DNA of 64,000 bases from Prosopocoilus inquinatus. Its lineage: Eukaryota > Arthropoda > Insecta > Coleoptera > Lucanidae. This document shows positions 34,565 through 47,000 of this stretch, piece by piece. The DNA lies in the NCBI GenBank assembly GCA_036172665.1, contig CM069871.1, positions 186,001 to 250,000 of the forward strand, written 5' to 3'. Position 1 is the stretch's first letter; each line of letters starts with the position of its first letter. The notes beneath the pieces are model-generated. The model saw nothing but the letters and a program-made list of their open reading frames with translations. It had not been told where the DNA came from and made no database searches. Both the position numbers and the translations under genes were made by a program.

Positions 34565-36632
34565 TTAGGGCTTAAGATAGTCTTCTATTTTCTTCGAGAA
34601 TCCTTCGAATTCACAAGAGGGCTCTTTTCCGAATTTTAGCAACGTTGCTTTGGCCTCTGGTTCCGTTTGGTAAAATACCTGCAAAGAAGAATTGAATTTG
34701 AATAATAAAAAGCTACTATTAGGCTGATTGACAATTTTAAAAAAAGAGAATCAAGTGTTCAATTAGGCTCTAGGTTACCTACTATTTAAGTGTTACGTAC
34801 ACCTCTTCATCTGGCAAAAACAAAAACACACAGAAATTATTTAATCAGGAAGAATTTCCATAGTAATTTTTTTTACAACAAAGGTTCAAGGTTGTTGTTT
34901 GGTTTAGCAAAAAAAAAAGAACTCTTAAAACGGATTGGCTTAATAGAGATGAAGGTGTACCTTGTTGCTTCAACCAAACTGAATTAAGATTATGTTTTTT
35001 CCTATTTCGAATTTTTGTTTGTGTTTGGTAGAACAACTTTATGCAAAGAACTATTGAATGTCTTTAAAGGAAAATCCAATTAGTTCCACTTCCAAATCCC
35101 TCAACTAATATGAAGAAAAATTAAAGTTGGGAGCTTTTTCACAATCTAACCTCTTCACCTACCAGGGCTTAACACAAACAGAAATTTTGAAAAATTAAGG
35201 GTTAAGCCAATTTCCTCCCCCCTCAATTTACTCCTGTGGATTTTTCTTTTGTGTTCTACAGATATACAAACCAGGGTCCAACTGTTCCTTGATTTTGGTG
35301 GAAATGAACCTATCGTAATTTACCTTACTTACCTTAACTACATAAGTCGTTCCATCCTTGTGTACCTCAATCATCAGACATGCCCCATATTTGGGGATGT
35401 GAGGCGCAAACATATCCAAGCTAATCAAAACCTGCGCGACGTTCTTTTCGTGCCCCGAGTACAAGTGGACTTTCACCCTCGATTTCCCGTCGATTTTATC
35501 CCGGGTGTCCCCAACGATTTTCTTCAAGAAATTTCCTAGAAGCGCAAGATCAAAAGAAAATTCATCGCCAGGCGAACTCACCCACCAATAGCGAGATTCC
35601 TCAACTCAGGGGTGGCCAGGCTTAAGAAGTACTCGAGCTTGGCCAAGTCTTCGACGGGGCTTCGCCAAACGGATTCGCACCACGGCGCCAGCTTTAAACC
35701 AAATTCTTCCTGTGCAAGCAAATCAGATCGTTTTTGCCACCTCCCTCCAATGATAAAATCAAAAGTTGACCTACGTGAAGCTGCAAGTTGAACGCGATTT
35801 TCCAAACCTCCCTCGTAGTATCAACAACACGCCCCGTGTGTTTACTCAGGAATTCGTAGAGCTTCTTGTACTTCTCCGACGTTCCGCTGGTCTGCTGGTA
35901 ACTTCTGTAGGCCGTCATGTACTTTTGTTTGTAGATACCTGACATGAGCAACTGCTTCAACATGACGTGCGCAAGCTAATCCTCACACTCACTTCGTCCT
36001 CCTTTCGCTTCGCGTAAGCGTAAGGAATCGGCTGCCAATTTAATTTTTCTGTCCACATCTGCTCGGCTTTAGGGGGAAACAACCCAGCCAAAACCAACTG
36101 CAGCGACATCTGCGTCCTGTGGAAATCCGTCGAGCGCGCATCTAGTTCCTCAGGGATGAAGTATTCGCCCAAGTACTGGTCGTACCTCAGCCTCAAGTTT
36201 TCGCCTAGTTTGAACGACCTCCTTTTTCCTTTCTGGAAGTCGCGGATTGCCTTGGGCGTTATTTATTTATTTAAAACGTGTTAGGGTTCGAGTACGTTTG
36301 TTAAATTACCCCATCCGAAAGGGAAGTAAGTCAGGTGCTGGTGGGGATCGGTGGGGTATGAATGGCCGCGGGCCGGCGTTCGATCTCCATGTCGAAAGAG
36401 CTAGAACATTGCAGGGGGTTGAATTTGGACGTGCTTGGTTGGTTTTGATTGTAAATTTACCACGTGCAAAAGAACCAGTGAGCTACTATCTGGAAATGCG
36501 AAGGGAAGATACTTTGGGGATGAAGTAAAGGTGTAACTTACAAAAGCGGAAGCACTTTCTTGCAGGACGTGTACTGACGAGTGGAAAGCCTAACGCGGAT
36601 GATTTCTTTAGTATGGTGCTCTTGATTTGCAT
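34565..36632 (-). CDS. HAP6: histidine acid phosphatase with basic, mitochondrial-like leader
   Basis: Exons: 36632-36542, 36489-36461, 36400-36296, 36232-35993, 35954-35775, 35709-35586, 35535-35333, 34678-34565 (361 residues). The 52-base first intron (36541-36490) joins in frame to an ATG at 36632, with TGA upstream. The first 31 residues have eight Lys/Arg and no Asp/Glu and end in RFYSSS, which fits the R-3 presequence cleavage pattern (R-x-Y then S). This looks like a mitochondrial presequence rather than a signal peptide. Motifs: RHGDRTPARG, DFHRTQ and YSGHEKNV. The acceptor before exon 35954 is weak (TTGAAG). The last exon has a single Cys (PSCEFEGF) where relatives have two. Confidence 0.85.
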
Positions 36633-37130
36633 GACAGATATGTCACTGTCAATTCATTTTGTCGTGTTTTAAAGCCGGAAAAAAAAAGAAGAGAAGCATA
36701 AAAACAGCAACGGGCCGTTCGGGATTTTGACCTTCAAATTAGAAAAAGAAAACTAAGGAAGAGGCGAAGGCATTCCAGAAAGGACTGCTGAAAGTCTGAA
36801 GGAAATTTAACGAAAAAAATGGAATAATGAAAGAAGTGGAAAAGAAAACACCAAATCAAGGTTCAAAACCTTTAATTGTATAAAAAGGAAAATTGATTTT
36901 CCAAAAAGAAATGTTCAAGGAGGTCCAAGGAATGCCAAAAAGAAAAAAAAATCCTTATAAATAAGTTCTAAAGAGAAACCAGAATAAATAGCATAATCTT
37001 AGTACTGTGAAAGTAATTAGTCAAAGCCTCTTCCTTTTTTTATTTCTGGGATATATGCAGGAAGGAATAAATAAAAAAATAAATATATGCATGCATGTGG
37101 ATTCATTTATTATGCCATTCAGCAATATTT
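36633..37130. other. spacer between HAP6 and HAP7
   Basis: A 500-base A-rich spacer with GAAGAGAAGC and AAAGAAAAA words. No gene or promoter element could be assigned. The HAP7 3' UTR must start within it. Confidence 0.45.
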
Positions 37131-38685
37131 TCAGTAACAGTTTTTGGAGGTATCGAAATACGGAGCGTAGAGCTTGACGAAAACGTCAAGGGAACATACG
37201 GGGCCGCAATTCGGGATGGAAACTTGCACGGGGAGACCTTCGTCGTAATTTTGATGGAAAATCTGAAAGGCAAGGTGATACAGAGGGGGGCAAACCAAAT
37301 CTCTTTTGCCTTACCTGAATGTAACGCGAGTTTTTAATCCTGTGTATTTCGAACGTGACGTACGACCCATAGGCCGGACTATGGGGGACGAAAACTCCTA
37401 ACCAACTGAGCACACCGGCTACGTTGGAGTCGTGACCAGAATAGAGGTAGATTTTCCGGCCTTTAACAGAGTCATCTTTGTTGATTTTGGCGTAAGTGTC
37501 GTTGATGATTTTGCCCACCAGGAATCCTATAAAGATACTACGTTACTGATTTGGGGCAAACGCCACCCACAGTCAATGCTGTACCCCCAACTAATGGTCT
37601 GAGCTCCTCGGTGCCAACCATAATTTCCCAGCCAACTTTGGCCAAGGTAGTTAAAGGCTCCGGCCATACGGAGTCCGCCCATGGAGGAAGCGTAAGCCCC
37701 CATTCTTGCTGCAAAATTCGGAATTCACGCCAACGTAAAAAATTGCAAGACCAAATCAGATTACCTCTGACTTAAATGTTGAATGAAGCATCAAGAATAA
37801 GTAGGCGTTGGATATATTGGCATAACCCGAGTTCTCCAGCAGATACTCTATTGTACCCTGGTAGGCCCTAAGTCGTCCAGTTTTTTCGTAGGCGATTTCA
37901 CTTTGGATGACGAGGTTATTATAGTTAGGACAAACTGCATTTGGGAAGAACAGCTGGAAACATATTATTGAAATTCGAAGTGGATCTTTTTACAATAGGG
38001 CTTACGTAGTTTTGGTTTTGGGGTATGTACTGGTATGGTATGGGTTGCCATGGGAGCTTCTTGTTCCAGACCTGTTCGTCCTTAGGGGGGAACAGACCCG
38101 CGAGTGCCAGTAACATACTTGCCCTACTTCGAGAATACGGCGAAGAGTTTACTTCAATCAAGGAGGGTGTGTAGGTGTCTCCGATGAACCGACCGTATTT
38201 CTGCTTAAGTGCCAAGCCAATGTTGTATTCCCTCACTTTTCCAGGCTGGAGCCGAAGAAGAAAACTTATTACTTAGAGGTAGGCAACAAGCTTTTGGGGG
38301 GTTCTTACGTTCGTCAATTCGCCTATCCCAACCGGGTAAAACGTGTCTGCGGTATAAGGGTCGTTCGGGTAAAGACTATCCGGGGTCCTATCACCATGCC
38401 TGAAAACCTGAGAAAAGAGCAAAATACAAAGCCGACTTCTAGTACAAAATTTGTGCTCCAATCCTGAGCTCTATCGTAACGTACTGTCGTACCATTAAAG
38501 AGTATAGGTCGTAAGTAACTTATGACGCTTACGATGGAGCTTAGAATTGGAGCGTTACTTACAGCATGCACAAGCTCTAAGGTGTCTTCACCAATTTCTT
38601 GTTGAGGAAAAACCGCAAAGCCTTCGGCAAATTCCAAAAGACAAAGTGAGGTGCAAAGTAAGTACAAGTACTTGAAGGCCGACAT
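37131..38685 (-). CDS. HAP7: secreted histidine acid phosphatase
   Basis: Exons: 38685-38563, 38407-38309, 38245-38006, 37953-37765, 37708-37585, 37526-37315, 37262-37131 (372 residues). A clear signal peptide covers about residues 1-22 (FKYLYLLCTSLCLLEF), then EDTLELVHA. Motifs: RHGDRTPDSL; the Arg motif is PYSRSR rather than xDRTK (Arg kept, the preceding Asp lost); acid pair YSGHDSNV. The last exon has NCGPVC. A TATA box lies about 40 bases upstream. It is probably secreted or lysosomal, and with HAP1 and HAP8 keeps the presumed ancestral targeting. Confidence 0.92.
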
Positions 38686-38724
38686 CGTCGAAACGACAAC
38701 ACGCTAGGTCTTTGCGTTTGGTGG

Positions 38725-38732
38725 AATTTATA
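38725..38732 (-). promoter_or_regulatory. TATA box of HAP7
   Basis: TATAAATT on the minus strand about 40 bases before the HAP7 ATG, implying a very short 5' leader of roughly 10-20 bases. Confidence 0.6.
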
Positions 38733-40333
38733 CAGGCGTGCGACGTTATGGCAGCAAATTTTTATGATGTGAAATTACCGTCGGATTTAGCTTGTGCAAA
38801 GTTAAAGGTGACACCTAAGCCTTCTGCAGGCCTTGAAAATCACAGAAGTCATCGAGTGTTTTAGCAAATCCGCCCCCCTTTAGTTGATGATTTTGTTTTC
38901 TTTAAAACTTTGTTTCTTCATTGCAGGAGGTTTTTTTCCTAGTCTTTAAGAAAAAATCTTTTTTGTTTGTTTCAAAACTCTGCTGAAATTGGCTTTGTAC
39001 TTGTACGTCGGATTTAAAGCATAATTCATTATTTTATGGACGGCTAAGCAGTTTACAATTGTTTGAGATTGTACGTAATTACGTCTGTTTATTAATTAAT
39101 TTATTCGCTAGTTTAAAAATGTTTGAGGCTTTTTACACTCTTAAAACAAACGAACTGGGTTTATTTTAGCGGAATGTCTGGATTGAAACTGATGCTTGTT
39201 GTTCTTTTGAAGAGTTATGCTTCGAGTGACTTTGCTTTGTACACACAAGAAATTAAAAGAAGATCTGAATACAAATATGAGTACAAATGAAGAGAGCTTC
39301 GTCGAAGATAAATAATAAGAAAGTAAAATATTTCCCTTTCTATAAGAAACTTTGTTGACCTTCAGGGGTCTTAGTGTAATTAATACTGAGACTGGTTGAA
39401 AACCAAGAAAGACCATTGAAATACTTACGACATTACGTGTGAATAGCCATGGTTTTGACACACAAAAAAACAGATTTCGAAACAGTCTATGTATTGGACA
39501 TGGTGTGTTTCGGTTTCAGTAGAAGGCCATCTTCAGCACTACAAATTAACAAAAATGAAAAGTTTTCTTAGTAACCTAAGACACGTCCCATTATATTTTA
39601 TATTATTTGAAACTTTGTCCACTTTCAGGAGTCTCAATGTGATTAATATTTAAAAATTAGGAGCTCCATAAGTAAGGAAAGGAAATTTGTGCTGCGGTAA
39701 AAGAATCCCTCCCTTTATTTTATTTTGCTTTTGCAATTTTCTCTCTTTATCGCAGTCATCATTTTTATTTGCTATTATTTAAGAACGAAAAGGATCTAAT
39801 CAGTTTCTCTGAAACTGCTTCATAATTACAGCAAACACGTTAATGCCTTTTTATTCGTACCTACTATTATTTGCTGAGCGTAGTTTTCTGACTTTGTATT
39901 TCTTATTAAACAGATAAGGAATTCGCGCTCTCATTTTATCATTGTACTCTCACGTTCCTGTCACACATCAGTCACGCCAATAAGCAGAAAAGAATTCCAA
40001 ATTGCGTGACCGTATAGAACGAAAATCGAAACGATTTTTCAACTTCTACCACATTGGTTGGTGTATACTTATTAATAAAAGAAATGCCTTTATAATGTCA
40101 GATTTTAAGGAAAGCAGTTTAGTTTGAGAACCTCTGGTTTGCACCATGATACTCTCACATTTTGGTCACATGTATAAAAAAAGAAATCTGATTGGTTTTG
40201 CTGACTTATGTTTGTCCGAAAGGGAAAATGAGTTAAGGTTTTAAGTAGATATCATTAATAAGGACCATTTACATCAAGTTAATTAACAGAATATTAAGAG
40301 TTGCTGGATAATATGACAGAAAAGACACAATAA

Positions 40334-40886
40334 CATACCCTGTGATCAAACAGATCATGTAAGAAATGATTTGGTGCTGAGACTTCAAACGCGACAAATG
40401 ACATAGAAATCTGCGTTGCCAACCTTTTGAATCTGAATTTCCAGTGCAAACCAAAACAACTTGTCTAAGGAGATTCACAATGCGATATGAAAGTAATAAG
40501 AAAATATAGTAGCGACATCCTGCGATCGTTTTTTAACCTGATATGTTGAAAAACGATCGCAGGATGTCACTGATAGGTTGAAAAACGATCGCAGGATGTC
40601 GCTATTTCATCTTTTCACTAATTATTAAGATCTAAATGGCCTTGAATTAGTTCTGTGTGCAAATATACAAATCCCAAAAGAATTGGAGGTGAATAAAATA
40701 AAGAAACTGAAGTGTCGATATGCGCTGTGGTCAACAACGATTGACGGTTTGCGTTTTAAGTATTTCCGAAATAATCTTTCAGTCCGTAAGGACATCAATC
40801 ATAATTTCTACACGACGTGCATCGTGCGGACAATAAAAAGAAAATTGCAGAGCGGCACACTCACTCATTCTTGATCACAGGGTATG
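40334..40886. mobile_element. MITE-like element with 16-bp TIR
   Basis: The ends CATACCCTGTGATCAA (40334-40349) and its exact reverse complement (40871-40886) bound 553 bases without a transposase frame. The open frames inside (40269-40478, 40683-40874) have no recognisable domain. The AGCGACATC repeat cluster (40511-40604) lies inside. Confidence 0.55.
40511..40604. repeat. AGCGACATC-CTGCGATCG repeat cluster
   Basis: One inverted and two direct copies of a 24-base word: AGCGACATCCTGCGATCG at 40511, and its reverse complement at about 40550-40570 and 40583-40602. Related single copies lie at 10194-10232 and 43954-43992, where the word continues into CGACCTGACATTGC. Confidence 0.6.
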
Positions 40887-42122
40887 ATTAATTTTCACAA
40901 AATCAAATTAGCTTGACCGAGAAATTGTTTTTTGTTTTGAAATTTGTCTGCGTTCGAATGAAAACATTGTTACGCTTATGATAGGGATTAGTGAAATGGA
41001 AAATTAATTCAATTTTAATTTATGGCAACGGCTAACACGAATTTAATTCAATAAACCATTCTATATAAATGGAAATAAATAACAATTATAACAGTGTAAA
41101 GAAACACGAAAATATTATTTTAATTATTGAATGTACACGATGTATGAAACATCATAGTTACAGACATTTTTTTTTATTAGCTACTTCTTGATCGGATCAT
41201 TATTAGCTGCGTCTTGATCGGATCCGTCTGAGTTAAGAATACAACGTGACCTCCGATTGAAAGATCAATCAATTACAAAAAATGAATTTTAAGTTAATTT
41301 TTTTTGTGGTTTGTTTTCAGTTTTACTACTAATCTGAAACGATTTCATATTTTTTAAAGCATTTATGAAATTAGGACCTAATTTTAACTGATTCATTCAA
41401 TGATTTTATTGCTGACAGTATTTGCGCCATGTCTGAAACAGATATTGAAAATCGTGCTTTCCAAAAGAGGATGGACTGATCCGAGTATAAAAGAAGTGTC
41501 ACTCGTCACTCTCGCCATGATGAAGGTCTGCGCGCATTAAGTGTTTATATTTCCTGAAACCGTTTATCCTCGCCGTCAAAAAAAAAAAATATTTCCAAGT
41601 ATACTTTATTGCACCCAAACAAGATATTTTCGGGTCCGCTTCCTTCACTTCCTTCACACAAATTTTTGTTATCATCCTGAAGCCCGCAACCTTATTTTAT
41701 CTTACACAGAACCGCGTGTCTTACATTCTGAGATGACCGTTCATCAGACGAAATAGTTACATATTGATCAAGTAGGTCAAATTCAAAAAAAAATTAATCC
41801 TTAAGCCATCTACTCTCAGAACGCAGTACACACCTTATAGAGAATTCAGAGAGATAAAGTTAGCTTTACTGAAAAGCCATGAAGGAATGATAGAATGCGT
41901 CATAGAAACGAATTAATTTCCGACTTTGACCTACTCGCTTAATATTTGCTCGTTAATAATTTCAAATTCTAATATTAAAATAACTTGAGTCGGTGTTTAT
42001 TAGGTCTGATGTGCAATAAATTTAACCGACGTATTAAAAAATCAACCTTGTTGATACTCCTTCAGTAAGCATATTTTTTCCTATCTTCCGGGCTGAACCT
42101 ATTCTCTCCACCACAAAATAGT

Positions 42123-42531
42123 CAGTGGCGGCTCGACCGCGAAGGAAGAGGGGAACGTTCAGTCTCTCAGAGAAGCGTTCGTCGATTGTTTTTCGGTAAA
42201 AAGCGTTGGAAAGCTGAGAAAAGGCTCTGTGAATTCCACGCTTAAATTTAAACCAAAAATTACAAGCACGATCGCCAGGGGAGGGAGAGACGTTCGGTTA
42301 ATTGAGCAAGTAAGAAACGCGTCGCTTTTGAATCTTGACTGTAACTCAAGAACGCGTTTGTCGATTGTTTTTTTTTTTTTGTAAAAGACGTTGGAAACCT
42401 GAGAAAAAGCTCCGCTTAAATTTTGTTCAAAAATTACAAGCCCGAAAAACAAATTTATTTGGAAAACGAACTTCAACTTCCCTTTTTGCAGTTGTTGCCT
42501 ACCCGCACTAAATCATCACGAGCCGCCACTG
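42123..42531. mobile_element. CAGTGGCGGCTCG-TIR non-autonomous transposon
   Basis: Perfect 13-bp terminal inverted repeats, CAGTGGCGGCTCG at 42123-42135 and its reverse complement at 42519-42531. The inside holds two diverged direct copies of a block with GTCGATTGTTTTT, AAAGCGTTGGAAA, GCTGAGAAAA and AAAAATTACAAGC. A relative lies at 12610-13130. The flanking 8-mers (AAAATAGT and ACAGTAGT) are alike but not equal, which could be a decayed hAT-type duplication. Confidence 0.65.
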
Positions 42532-43953
42532 ACAGTAGTACAGAAATCCTTTTTCATAATCTAAATTCGCTTTTGTGAAACTGAACGTAACGTTTATTTA
42601 ATTTAATTAACAACGGAGATCGAACATAAATAAAATCACTAATTGGTTCAATTTCAAGAAAACATTTTTTTATAATACAAAAAAAAAACTGTTTTTTCGC
42701 CTTCCACCTAAACCTTTTTTTTTTATTCATTAGGTATATCATGTATAATAAAAAACAAAAACTAATAACTAAATAATTTACTTATATTTATTTATTGAAT
42801 CCTTTGTTTCTTGGACCGTTAGAATTTCACGGCACTTGAAATTTTATTTTTTGTATGATTAGCGCTTGTAGTGCCGTACCTTAAGAATTATATAAACATT
42901 GTAACTAGTTACATATACGTAAATTACATAATATGTTTACGATTATAATTCACTAGGCTTAATTATGAAATTCTTAAGTTTACATTAATTGCACAACTTT
43001 GCATTCATTTATTTTATTGTACTGTCACTGTATTTGATTTACAATGTATACAGTTGAACTGTTGTGTGAAATAATTCCGTTTATACAGGGTGATTCAAAA
43101 TTAGTGTCCTACACATTAAGTACAAGTAGTACGCGAAAAAAACAAAACAAAAAGTCTCTATGTATAAAGGGTCCAGTATGCGTAGATTTCAAGATAAAAT
43201 GCATTGAAGATTCAGACATAAATTGGTTGGTGGACACTAGTACAGCTGCATTGCGTCACAAGAGCAATGAACTCTCGCGGAATAGAAGGAAACACTATCG
43301 TTTGCCTTAAAATAAAATTCTAAAACGTTTTTGTTTATGACATTCTGCCGGAAAAAATGTATAAGACGCAATTCATTCTTTCGGACATCGAACTTGTGTA
43401 TGCATACGTAAGAGATAAATCATAATTTCCATTTTGAACTCAAAGGAGGTTGATTTTTGGAATGTCTCTGATAAATTTATTTCTTGCAAATTTATCCTTG
43501 AATGACTTCAGTAAATACGCTGCGAACGGATCGGACACTTATTCTGAATGTGGAATGCTTTGTTTTAATTTTGCAATTTTATACATATTATGCGATTGTG
43601 CTTTCTTCAAGAAAAAAAAAAGTAAACAGTCAATTTGCTAGTATTTCTTCAAAGTTATTTCTGGATATTATTTTTAAATCAACAAAATTCTTTCTTTTGA
43701 TTCTTTCGTTCCTAAACACAGCTACTAAAAATAAACGATTGAAGACGAATACAATTTTTTGTATTATGTTATGTTTTGGTGACGCTAAAAATTAATTACA
43801 GTTGTAATTTTGTTTTATTTTTATTAATAATTAATTTTTTCGATCGCTCGTTGTTATCATTCAATTTTCTTTCTTTCTTTCTTTTTCACGTCTAGGATTT
43901 AGTAGCTATCAATTTTTTTTCTCAATAATTTTATTATTTACGAACATATAAAA

Positions 43954-43992
43954 TAGCGACATCTTACGATCGCTTTTCGACCTGACATTGCA
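43954..43992. repeat. AGCGACATC family copy
   Basis: ATAGCGACATCTTACGATCG then CTTTTCGACCTGACATTG; it matches the reverse complement of 10194-10232 over nearly 40 bases. Confidence 0.55.
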
Positions 43993-44089
43993 CAGAAATT
44001 TTTCTAAAAACTTTTATTATTTACCTTAAATACTGTACAATAAATAATTTTCGTTCTTTTTACATAAATAAAGCACAAATAAATCGTTC

Positions 44090-47000
44090 TCAACGGCTGA
44101 CTGGCGCAGAGCACGCTTCGTGAAAGTTCTGTGCCGGAAGCTTAGTCTTCAACAGTTTCCGGAACTTCTCCACGGGACAAAGAGCTTCGCATTCAGGTAT
44201 CGTCAGTACCTTAGGTTTCCGCTTGATATGCCTCGAGTACTTCAGCTAGTAAAACAAAAAAATAGGACAGCGGTTTTCAAAATGTTTATTCAACCCTAAA
44301 CACACCTGGAAGAAGTACCGATCGCTCTTGTCCTTGCGCAGCTCTAAAATCACCGCGCTGCCGTAAGGGGGCACGTGCGTTTTGAAGGTGACCGCGTTCA
44401 GTAAATCCAACAGACAACCCAAAGTCGATTCGTGCCCCACGTACATGAACATTTTGATGCCCTTTGGTTCGAGCGTGCCGTTGATTTTGGCCACGGAATC
44501 ATCGATGAGTTTCTTCAGAAAATAACCGGAGTTAATCTTTTTCACCCCTTCATCGTAATTCCAGTATCTGTACACCATCGCAGTGGTCCTAATCAGCGGC
44601 TCGGGGTAGATTTCTTTAGTCCAATCGGGCAAGGGCAAACCCATTTCATCCTACAGAACAATCAAAGAAGGGTTCCATCCACACACATTTTTTTTTAATT
44701 TGGGGACTCACCTCTGTAGTCACTATGAAGTAAAAGTCTAACAAGTCCAAGAGCGTTTTGATTTCGAGCCCCGAATTGTGAGAGATGTAATCGAACAGAC
44801 CTTGGTATGGCTTTATGTAAGACTCCTGCACTTCCGGTCTGTTTGGTAAGTCGGCGAGCGTCTGGGTTTTATAATCGCAATAGTTGGGGTTCAATAACTA
44901 CAAGTTTTATAAGTTGGATGCGGCAGCGATCGGCTTACTTGATGTTACTTTTTTTTTTTATTAGAATACTTACGTCTTCTTCTGTGATCTTCTTGTAATG
45001 CACTGGGATTGGTAGCCAAGCCAGAGTCGGATGCCACATTTGCTCTTGTGTGGGGGGCCACATCCCAGCCAGCACCAATTGGGCGCTCATCTTCGTGCGC
45101 ACTGTATCTGTGCTGGTTACTCTCATCAAGTTGTCGGTGTAGATGTCCCCCAGGAACTCGTCGTATTCCTGCCTCAGCCATTCCCCCAATTTAAATTCGC
45201 CATATTTGCCCTCCTAAAAAATATGTTTTCACTTTGGGAAACCTATATTCTATTCGCTTTCTTTTAATGTCAATAACAGAAACCTACAAACCCATTCACT
45301 TGTGTATACAAATTTTTTTGGCTACCCTCCAATAAAATTATTATGGTTATTAATATTATTAAAAGAGGAACTTACGTTTGTTAGGCCTCCGAAACCGACG
45401 GGGTAGAAGGTGTGGTTGCGGTGAGGGTCGTTTGGATAGAATTTGTATGTGGTGCGGGCACCATGCCTCAAAAGCTAAGAAAGTAAAGTGTAATTAATAT
45501 TGTTTTCTTCGTCCGTTTATTTTATACTGTTGACTTCTGCGATTTAATAATAAAAAAAATAATTTTGACAAAAGGTTCAAATGTAAAAATAAATAAAAGG
45601 CGTTGGTTTCCTTTTTTTATTTTATTTTTCTACTTTTAGCGTTTTCATTTTCAATTCTTTCATTTTTTGTTTATTTTAAACTCTTAAGTACTATGGTGTA
45701 ATAAAAATAACAATTTTAACGAAAAGTTCGTTCCAATTTTATATACAGTTTTCATTTATCTTCTAATTTAAAGGAAATAGACGTTATTTTCCTGTTTTTA
45801 TTTATTTTTATGCCTTTGCTCATTTTCTTATTATTTATTTTTCATTTTTTAATCCTTTCAATTTTTGATCATGTTATACTATTTTACTATTTTATTATTT
45901 TATTATTATAAAGGTATTATATTCTCTACTTTCATTTTATTTTCTATTATTAATACTTTTATTTTTGATTTCTTTCAATTCTTGATTATCTCATACTCTT
46001 TGTTCTATGATGAAGTAATAAAAAATAATTTTGGCAAAAGATTCTAATTTAAAAGTAAGCAAAAAACTATGTTTTCATTTTTTATTTACCTTCTTAATTC
46101 CAATATTATTACGTCTAATTTATTTCTATTTCATTATATTATTATTCTCTTTCTATTTTACAGTTTAATTTCCATGATTTAATAAAAAAATAACTTTGTC
46201 AAATGTTTAGAATTTAAAATAAGTAGACGACGTTACTTTTTTCTGTTTCTATTTTTTTTAAACATTTTAATTTTTAATTTCTTTCAATTTCTGCTTAAAT
46301 TGTACTCTTAAGAGCTGTGACGTAATAAAAAAAAACAATAATTTTGACAAAGGTTCCGATTTAAAACTCTTATTTCTTCTGTTATTATTTAAAAACATTT
46401 TTTGATTTTTTTATTTTCAATTTCTTTCTAGTTTTATTTATTTTAAACTCCGTCATAATTAAGAATAATATTTAAAATTCGAAGCGCACTTCAAAATTGT
46501 AGAAATTTCTGTCGTAGCATGAAAATTGTTACCTTAAATATATAGAAAATATAATTAATTTTTTTTTTAATTATTTTAATTTACAAAAATTTAATTTAAC
46601 CAAACTGTAGGTTTTGCGTAATTAAAAAATTTTAATTCCTGCCAATATGTTTATTATTATATATCTACTCCTATTATTAATTGAAAGCGGCCGACTATCT
46701 ACGACTTAGATGGTCGAATGGTTTTTCCAAGGTCTAAGGTCCAAGGTCAAATTAATATTTGTAACATCTGACCTTTCACATATAGCAATTGACTTCATTG
46801 ATATATTTATAAGATGTTAATTGCGGTTTTGTGTCTAACTACTGAAAGTGTTTAAAACAGAACACAAAAAATTTAGTTTTTTACCATTTTTGGGAAATGA
46901 AATGAAATTGAACAAAAAATATATAAATTGAAAAATATAATCCGCGTAATTTATGGTACTTTTTTTATAGATTTATGACATTTTTATTATAAATTTGACT

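Larger units (their letters stand above)
38733..44089. other. repeat-rich intergenic region
   Basis: No gene could be supported. It contains a TIR element (40334-40886) with an internal AGCGACATC cluster, the CAGTGGCGGCTCG element (42123-42531), another AGCGACATC copy (43954-43992) and a (TTTC)n run at 43865-43886. A sequence near 39500-39535 resembles a decayed Penelope hammerhead. Confidence 0.5.

Noticed and set aside
39500..39535. Minus-strand CTGAAGA...GAAACCGAAAC resembling a hammerhead core
   Set aside because: Stem II does not pair and the sequence after GAAA lacks the GUH cleavage site, so at most it is a decayed Penelope motif.
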